The notes below the pieces were generated by a model that saw only the letters and a list, made by a program, of their open reading frames with translations, was not told the DNA's origin and did no database searches. This document shows, piece after piece, positions 5,486 to 8,548 of a stretch of DNA of 8,548 bases (the stretch's first letter is position 1; every line of letters starts with the position of its first letter). Location: contig DILW01000007.1 of NCBI GenBank assembly GCA_002425245.1, positions 1 to 8,548 on the forward strand, written 5' to 3'. The translations under genes were made by a program, and so were the position numbers. The DNA comes from Betaproteobacteria bacterium UBA5582. GTDB taxonomy: Bacteria > Pseudomonadota > Gammaproteobacteria > Burkholderiales > Rhodocyclaceae.

Positions 5486-6827
5486 CAGCGAAACCGCCAC
5501 CCGGCAGGTTCTCCGCCGATAACTGGGCCCCGTGCAGCTCGGCGATCCGGGCGACGATGGCCAGTCCCAGGCCGTTGCCCTTGCCGGCCGCCTGTCCTGC
5601 CCGGTAGAAGCGCTCGCCCAGCCGGGCCAATGCTGCCGGCGGTACGCCGGGACCGTTGTCGCTGACACGCAGGTCGCAGCGTCCGTGCGCCTGCGCCAGT
5701 TCGACCCGGATCGAACTGGCCGGCGGCGTGTAGCGCACGGCATTGTCGAGCAGGTTGCGCAGGGCGATACCCAGCAGGTCGCCATCGCCCATGAGGGCCT
5801 GGGCGCCTGGCGGGATGCGCGCCAGCATCTGTTGCGTGGCTTGCGGATGCGCCTGGCGGACTGCATTCAGGCTGTCCAGCAGTAGCGCTTCCGGGTCCAG
5901 GGAGCGGATTTCCGGCGGGCTACTCAAGGGGTCGAGTCGGGCCAGGCGCAGCAGCTGGTCGACCAGGTGGCTGGCGCGGTCGACGCCGCCGGCGATTTGC
6001 TGCAGCGCGTGTTCGCGCATGGGCGTGTCGCCGCTGAGCAGGGCGACCTGTGCCTGGACCTTGAGCGCGGCGAGCGGAGTGCGCAGCTCGTGGGCAGCAT
6101 CGGCTGTGAACTGGCGTTCGTTGTCGAGTGTCCGGGCGACCCGGCCAAACAGCCGGTTGATCGCCACTACCAGCGGTCGGGCTTCGGTTGGCACCCGGTT
6201 CGTGGTCAGTGCATCCAGACTGTCCGGCGTGCGGGCGGCAACTTCGTCGGCCAGTTGCTCCAGCGGCCGCAAGGCGCGGCTGATCGACAGGTAGATGAGA
6301 ACAATCAGTACCGGGGTGATGAACAGCAATGGCAGCACCGTCTGGGTGGCGACTTCGAGCGCGGCACGGTCGCGCAGACCGATCGCTTGGGCGACCTGGA
6401 CCCGGTAGCGGCCGTCGGTGGAAACCGCGTTGAGCACTCGCCAGGCTTCGTTGTGGCGGATGATGTCGCTGTAGCCGGCGACGCCGAGAATGGGGAATTC
6501 CGGGGCATCCGGCGAGCGGGCAAGAACCCTGCCGTCGCCCAGGCCAATCTGGAACTCCAGCGGCGGTTCGTAGATGTCCTCGGCGCCTCGGACCGTCGCC
6601 AGTCGGGGCACCAGTTCGGCGAGGTCGTCTTCGTTGTCATGGGTGATCGCCAGCAACAGCCGTGCGGTTTGCGCCAGGCTGCCGTCCATCAATTCCTCGG
6701 CTTCGTGCTGCGCCTTGGTGTAGCTGAACCAGCCGGTAAGCAGCCAGATCAGCAGGACCGCCGCGCCGATGCCGGCAAGCAGCCGCCAGCGCAGCGAATG
6801 GATACGGCCCCGGTTGCGCAATCTCAT
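5427..6827 (-). CDS. qseC: QseC-like sensor histidine kinase
   Basis: A 466-residue inner-membrane kinase. TM1 is near residues 15-34, the periplasmic sensor domain spans about 35-164 and is of the QseC/TctE N-terminal type, TM2 is near 165-183, and a HAMP-like linker follows. The H-box FTADAAHELRTPLAAL has H246 as phosphoacceptor with the usual Glu and Thr. N362 lies in LLDNAVRYTP, and the G boxes are DNGPG (390-394) and GNGLGL (417-422). The H-box wording FTxDAAHELRxPLAAL is characteristic of QseC. The start ATG overlaps the regulator's TGA in an ATGA quartet, so the pair is coupled. The last 18 residues, past the usual GGGFAVTLR end of the catalytic domain, lie within the overlap with the convergent beta-propeller gene. 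The stimulus is unknown; QseC in enterobacteria is linked to quorum and catecholamine signals and that should not be assumed here. Confidence 0.93.
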   Translation of the reverse strand: MRLRNRGRIHSLRWRLLAGIGAAVLLIWLLTGWFSYTKAQHEAEELMDGSLAQTARLLLAITHDNEDDLAELVPRLATVRGAEDIYEPPLEFQIGLGDGRVLARSPDAPEFPILGVAGYSDIIRHNEAWRVLNAVSTDGRYRVQVAQAIGLRDRAALEVATQTVLPLLFITPVLIVLIYLSISRALRPLEQLADEVAARTPDSLDALTTNRVPTEARPLVVAINRLFGRVARTLDNERQFTADAAHELRTPLAALKVQAQVALLSGDTPMREHALQQIAGGVDRASHLVDQLLRLARLDPLSSPPEIRSLDPEALLLDSLNAVRQAHPQATQQMLARIPPGAQALMGDGDLLGIALRNLLDNAVRYTPPASSIRVELAQAHGRCDLRVSDNGPGVPPAALARLGERFYRAGQAAGKGNGLGLAIVARIAELHGAQLSAENLPGGGFAVTLRGLQTQHPDEQSDKTG

Positions 6828-7489
6828 CCGTTCTTGTCCGCCAGCTGGTAACCGAGTCCGCGTACCGTCTTGATGAAATCGGCCCCGAACTTCTTGCGCA
6901 GGTGGTGGATGTAGACCTCGACCGTATTGCTGCCGGCCTCGTCGCCCCAGGCGTAGAGGCTTTCCTCGAGCTGGCTGCGGCTCTTGATGTGGCCGGGCTG
7001 GCTGATCAGGGCGTGGAGGAGCGCGTATTCGCGGGCCGACAGCGGCACTTCCTGGCCATTGAAACTGACCCGCTTGCTCGCCGGGTCGAGGCTGACGCCG
7101 CAGTGTTCGAGCAGCGGCTGCGCCTTCCCGCCGGCGCGGCGGAGCAGGGCGCGGATGCGCGCCTGCAGTTCGCCGAGATCGAAGGGCTTGGTCAGGTAGT
7201 CGTCGGCGCCGTGGTCGAGGCCGGCGATCTTGTCTTCGGCGGTGTCGCGGGCGGTCAGCAGCAGCACCGGGGTCTGGTCGCCGCGCCCGCGCATCTCGCG
7301 CAGCACGGTCAGACCGTCCTTGCCCGGCAGGCCGAGGTCGAGGACGCAGGCATCGTAGCTGTGGTCGGCCAGGGCCAATAGCGCCTGCTTGCCGTCCGGC
7401 ACCCAGTCGACGGCGTAGGCGGCGAGCATCAGCCCGGCGCGGATACCGTCGCCGAGCAAGGTGTCGTCTTCAACCAGCAACAGTCTCAA
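6824..7489 (-). CDS. qseB: QseB-like OmpR-family response regulator
   Basis: A 221-residue regulator. The receiver domain has D7-type acidic residues in VEDD, D51 as phosphoacceptor in LDLGLPG, T79 in LLLTA and K101 in LTKPFDLGEL. The winged-helix domain runs from about 125 to 218 and includes LSAREYALL and SNTVEVYIHHLRKKFG, wording typical of the QseB/TctD/PmrA branch, and ends with IKTVRGLGYQL. The start codon is TTG, set by the canonical MRLLLVEDD, and it directly abuts the TAA of the upstream TPR gene with no spacer. A GGAGAGG ribosome site lies 8 bases upstream. Its 3' end overlaps the kinase start by 4 bp. It most likely forms a cognate pair with the kinase; its target promoters are not in view. 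Confidence 0.95.
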   Translation of the reverse strand: MRLLLVEDDTLLGDGIRAGLMLAAYAVDWVPDGKQALLALADHSYDACVLDLGLPGKDGLTVLREMRGRGDQTPVLLLTARDTAEDKIAGLDHGADDYLTKPFDLGELQARIRALLRRAGGKAQPLLEHCGVSLDPASKRVSFNGQEVPLSAREYALLHALISQPGHIKSRSQLEESLYAWGDEAGSNTVEVYIHHLRKKFGADFIKTVRGLGYQLADKNG

Positions 7490-8134
7490 TTAGCGTGCCT
7501 CTCCGGCAGTTTTCGCAAGCAGGGCGCGCGCCTCCTGGCGCCGGCCCTGATCGGCCAGCTCGCGTCCCGGGCGGGGCGGCGCAACCAGCGCTTTTTCCAG
7601 ATAGCGGCGGCCTTCGGCAACGCGGTCCTGATCGATCAGATACTCGCCGTAAAAGAAATTCGGGTCAATCCCGTCCGGGTTGACGGCAAGCGACTTCTTG
7701 AACAGCGCCTCCGCCTTTTCCTTGTCGCCGAAGCCGAGCGGCCAGCGCGGTACCTTGGCGTAGAGCGTCGCCAGGCTGGTGTAAGCGGAGCCGTTGAGCG
7801 ACTTCTCGTCGAGCTTCAGGCTTTCTTCGAGCAGCGCCCTGGCTTCCTTGGCCAGCGACAGGCCGCCGAGGCCACCGCGCACGCCGGCTTCGCTGGAGAC
7901 GACGATGGCTTCCCAGATCAGCGCGGCAGCGAGGTTGGGGTTGTTGCGGGAAAGCTGTTTTGCCTGGGCGGCCAGGTCGCGGTAGAGGTCGGCTTGCCGG
8001 TCTTCCGGCTGGCGGTACTTGATTTCCGCCCAGCGATCCTGGATCGGGCGGATCAGTTCGTCGCCGGGGGCGGCATGAATCAGCGTCGCGCAACCGAGGC
8101 CGACGGCGAAAAGCAGGGATTTCAAACGGGACAT
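7490..8134 (-). CDS. Exported tetratricopeptide-repeat protein (TatT-like), first partner of the QseBC-like pair
   Basis: A 214-residue protein with a signal peptide (MSRLK start, hydrophobic core 6-20, likely cleavage after IHA near residue 21). The remainder is alpha-helical with TPR-like helix pairs: AALIWEAIVVSSEAG, AKEARALLEESLKLD, GSAYTSLATLYAKV, KAEALFKKSLAVNPDG and DPNFFYGEYLIDQ, with the repeated A/L and terminal NP pattern of TPRs. The WPLGFGDKEKAE and NPDGIDPNFFYGEY segments resemble TatT-type TPR proteins associated with TRAP transporters, though no transporter is visible here. The ATG at 8134 has a strong AGGAGG site, which excludes an upstream extension through the SDR gene. It follows the SDR gene by 25 bp and abuts the regulator start. 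A role as periplasmic binding or scaffold partner of the QseC-like kinase is inference from position. Confidence 0.85.
   Translation of the reverse strand: MSRLKSLLFAVGLGCATLIHAAPGDELIRPIQDRWAEIKYRQPEDRQADLYRDLAAQAKQLSRNNPNLAAALIWEAIVVSSEAGVRGGLGGLSLAKEARALLEESLKLDEKSLNGSAYTSLATLYAKVPRWPLGFGDKEKAEALFKKSLAVNPDGIDPNFFYGEYLIDQDRVAEGRRYLEKALVAPPRPGRELADQGRRQEARALLAKTAGEAR
7498..7504 (-). promoter_or_regulatory. Ribosome binding site supporting the TTG start of the QseB-like regulator
   Basis: GGAGAGG on the minus strand, 8 bases before the TTG at 7489, embedded in the last codons of the TPR gene. It supports initiation at TTG immediately after the upstream stop codon. Confidence 0.7.
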
Positions 8135-8138
8135 GATG

Positions 8139-8144
8139 CCTCCT
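8139..8144 (-). promoter_or_regulatory. Consensus Shine-Dalgarno of the TPR gene
   Basis: AGGAGG on the minus strand, 4 bases before the ATG at 8134. It lies in the 25-bp gap after the SDR stop codon and fixes the start of the TPR gene within a polycistronic transcript. Confidence 0.8.
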
Positions 8145-8159
8145 GTGTTCTGTTGAAGA

Positions 8160-8548
8160 TCACGCCTTGGTGGCGTGTTGTTTGATCTTGGCGAGCTTGC
8201 CGCGCAGGCCCTGGTCGACGAGGCCGGGGGCGAAGCCGTTGAGCCAGGCGAAAAAGCGCTCCGGGAAGCCGATGTGGCCTTCGGCGACGTCGTTGGCGAG
8301 CATGGCGACGATGTGCCGGGCAACCAGTTCCGGGCTGTCGGTGGCGCTGCCCAGGGCGCGGTTCAGCGCGCGTACCGCCGGCGGGTTGATCGGCGTGTCG
8401 ATGGCGCGCGGCGCAACATGGATGACGCGCACCGTGCTGTCGGCGAGTTCGCGCCGCAATGCCTGGGAAAAGCCGCGCAGCCCGGCCTTCGCCGCCGAAT
8501 AGGCGGTGAAGCCGGCGAAGGGAACGCTGCCGAAGGTCGGGCGGAAGA
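8160..8548 (-). CDS. Short-chain dehydrogenase/reductase (N-terminal part beyond window edge)
   Basis: The last 129 residues of an SDR are visible; the Rossmann nucleotide-binding half lies to the right of the window. The YSAAK segment supplies the catalytic Tyr (codon 8499-8501) and Lys (8487-8489), followed by the family pattern AGLRGFSQALRREL and VIHVAPRAIDT, where PR replaces the more common PG. The tail is helical and ends in KIKQHATKA. The position 13 residues before the Tyr, normally the catalytic Ser, reads Pro here, with a Ser at Tyr-9 instead. It is the most upstream visible gene of the minus-strand operon that continues with the TPR protein and the QseB/QseC-like pair, 25 bp ahead of the TPR gene. 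Substrate cannot be assigned. Confidence 0.88.
   Translation of the reverse strand, partial: FRPTFGSVPFAGFTAYSAAKAGLRGFSQALRRELADSTVRVIHVAPRAIDTPINPPAVRALNRALGSATDSPELVARHIVAMLANDVAEGHIGFPERFFAWLNGFAPGLVDQGLRGKLAKIKQHATKA

Noticed and set aside
5967..6851. A 294-codon open frame on the plus strand opposite the QseC-like gene
   Set aside because: Composition is an antisense shadow of the kinase; the minus strand carries all kinase motifs.
8135..8323. N-terminal extension of the TPR protein through the SDR gene
   Set aside because: The ATG at 8134 has a consensus AGGAGG and starts a proper signal peptide; the extension is out of frame with the SDR and Ser/Pro-rich noise.

Overview
The window is a dense, high-GC stretch of bacterial chromosome, almost certainly from a Gram-negative betaproteobacterium. 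Rhodocyclales (Dechloromonas/Azonexus-like) is my best guess from protein character, not a database match. It holds nine genes, two of them cut by the window edges. No RNA genes, insertion sequences, CRISPR arrays or attachment sites were seen. No gene-free stretch exceeds 115 bases.

Layout, left to right. (1) Positions 1-1682, minus strand: an LTA-synthase-type membrane sulfatase/phosphoglycerol transferase whose C-terminus lies off the left edge. (2) Positions 1753-4431, minus strand, transcribed right to left: an exported protein with three PepSY repeats, an OmpR/PhoP-type response regulator and a PhoQ-like sensor kinase, joined by 4-bp and 11-bp overlaps. (3) Positions 4544-5485, plus strand: a membrane-anchored SdiA-regulated-family beta-propeller, divergent from the PepSY operon. 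(4) Positions 5427-8548, minus strand: an SDR oxidoreductase (cut by the right edge), an exported TPR protein, a QseB-like regulator and a QseC-like kinase. The kinase converges on and overlaps the beta-propeller gene by 59 bp.

The window is therefore two complete two-component systems with the same plan: exported protein, then a response regulator starting at TTG right at the preceding stop codon, then a kinase. The PepSY and TPR proteins are natural candidates for periplasmic input partners of the kinases beside them; this is inference from position.

The most useful regulatory signal is a perfect 7-base direct repeat with an 11-base period at 1727-1744. Read on the minus strand it nearly matches the enteric PhoP box, and it sits just upstream of the sulfatase gene and downstream of the PhoP/PhoQ-like genes. 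This suggests the envelope-modifying sulfatase is a target of the adjacent system. A second notable point is that the PhoQ-like kinase has lysine where the H-box threonine needed for phosphatase activity normally sits.
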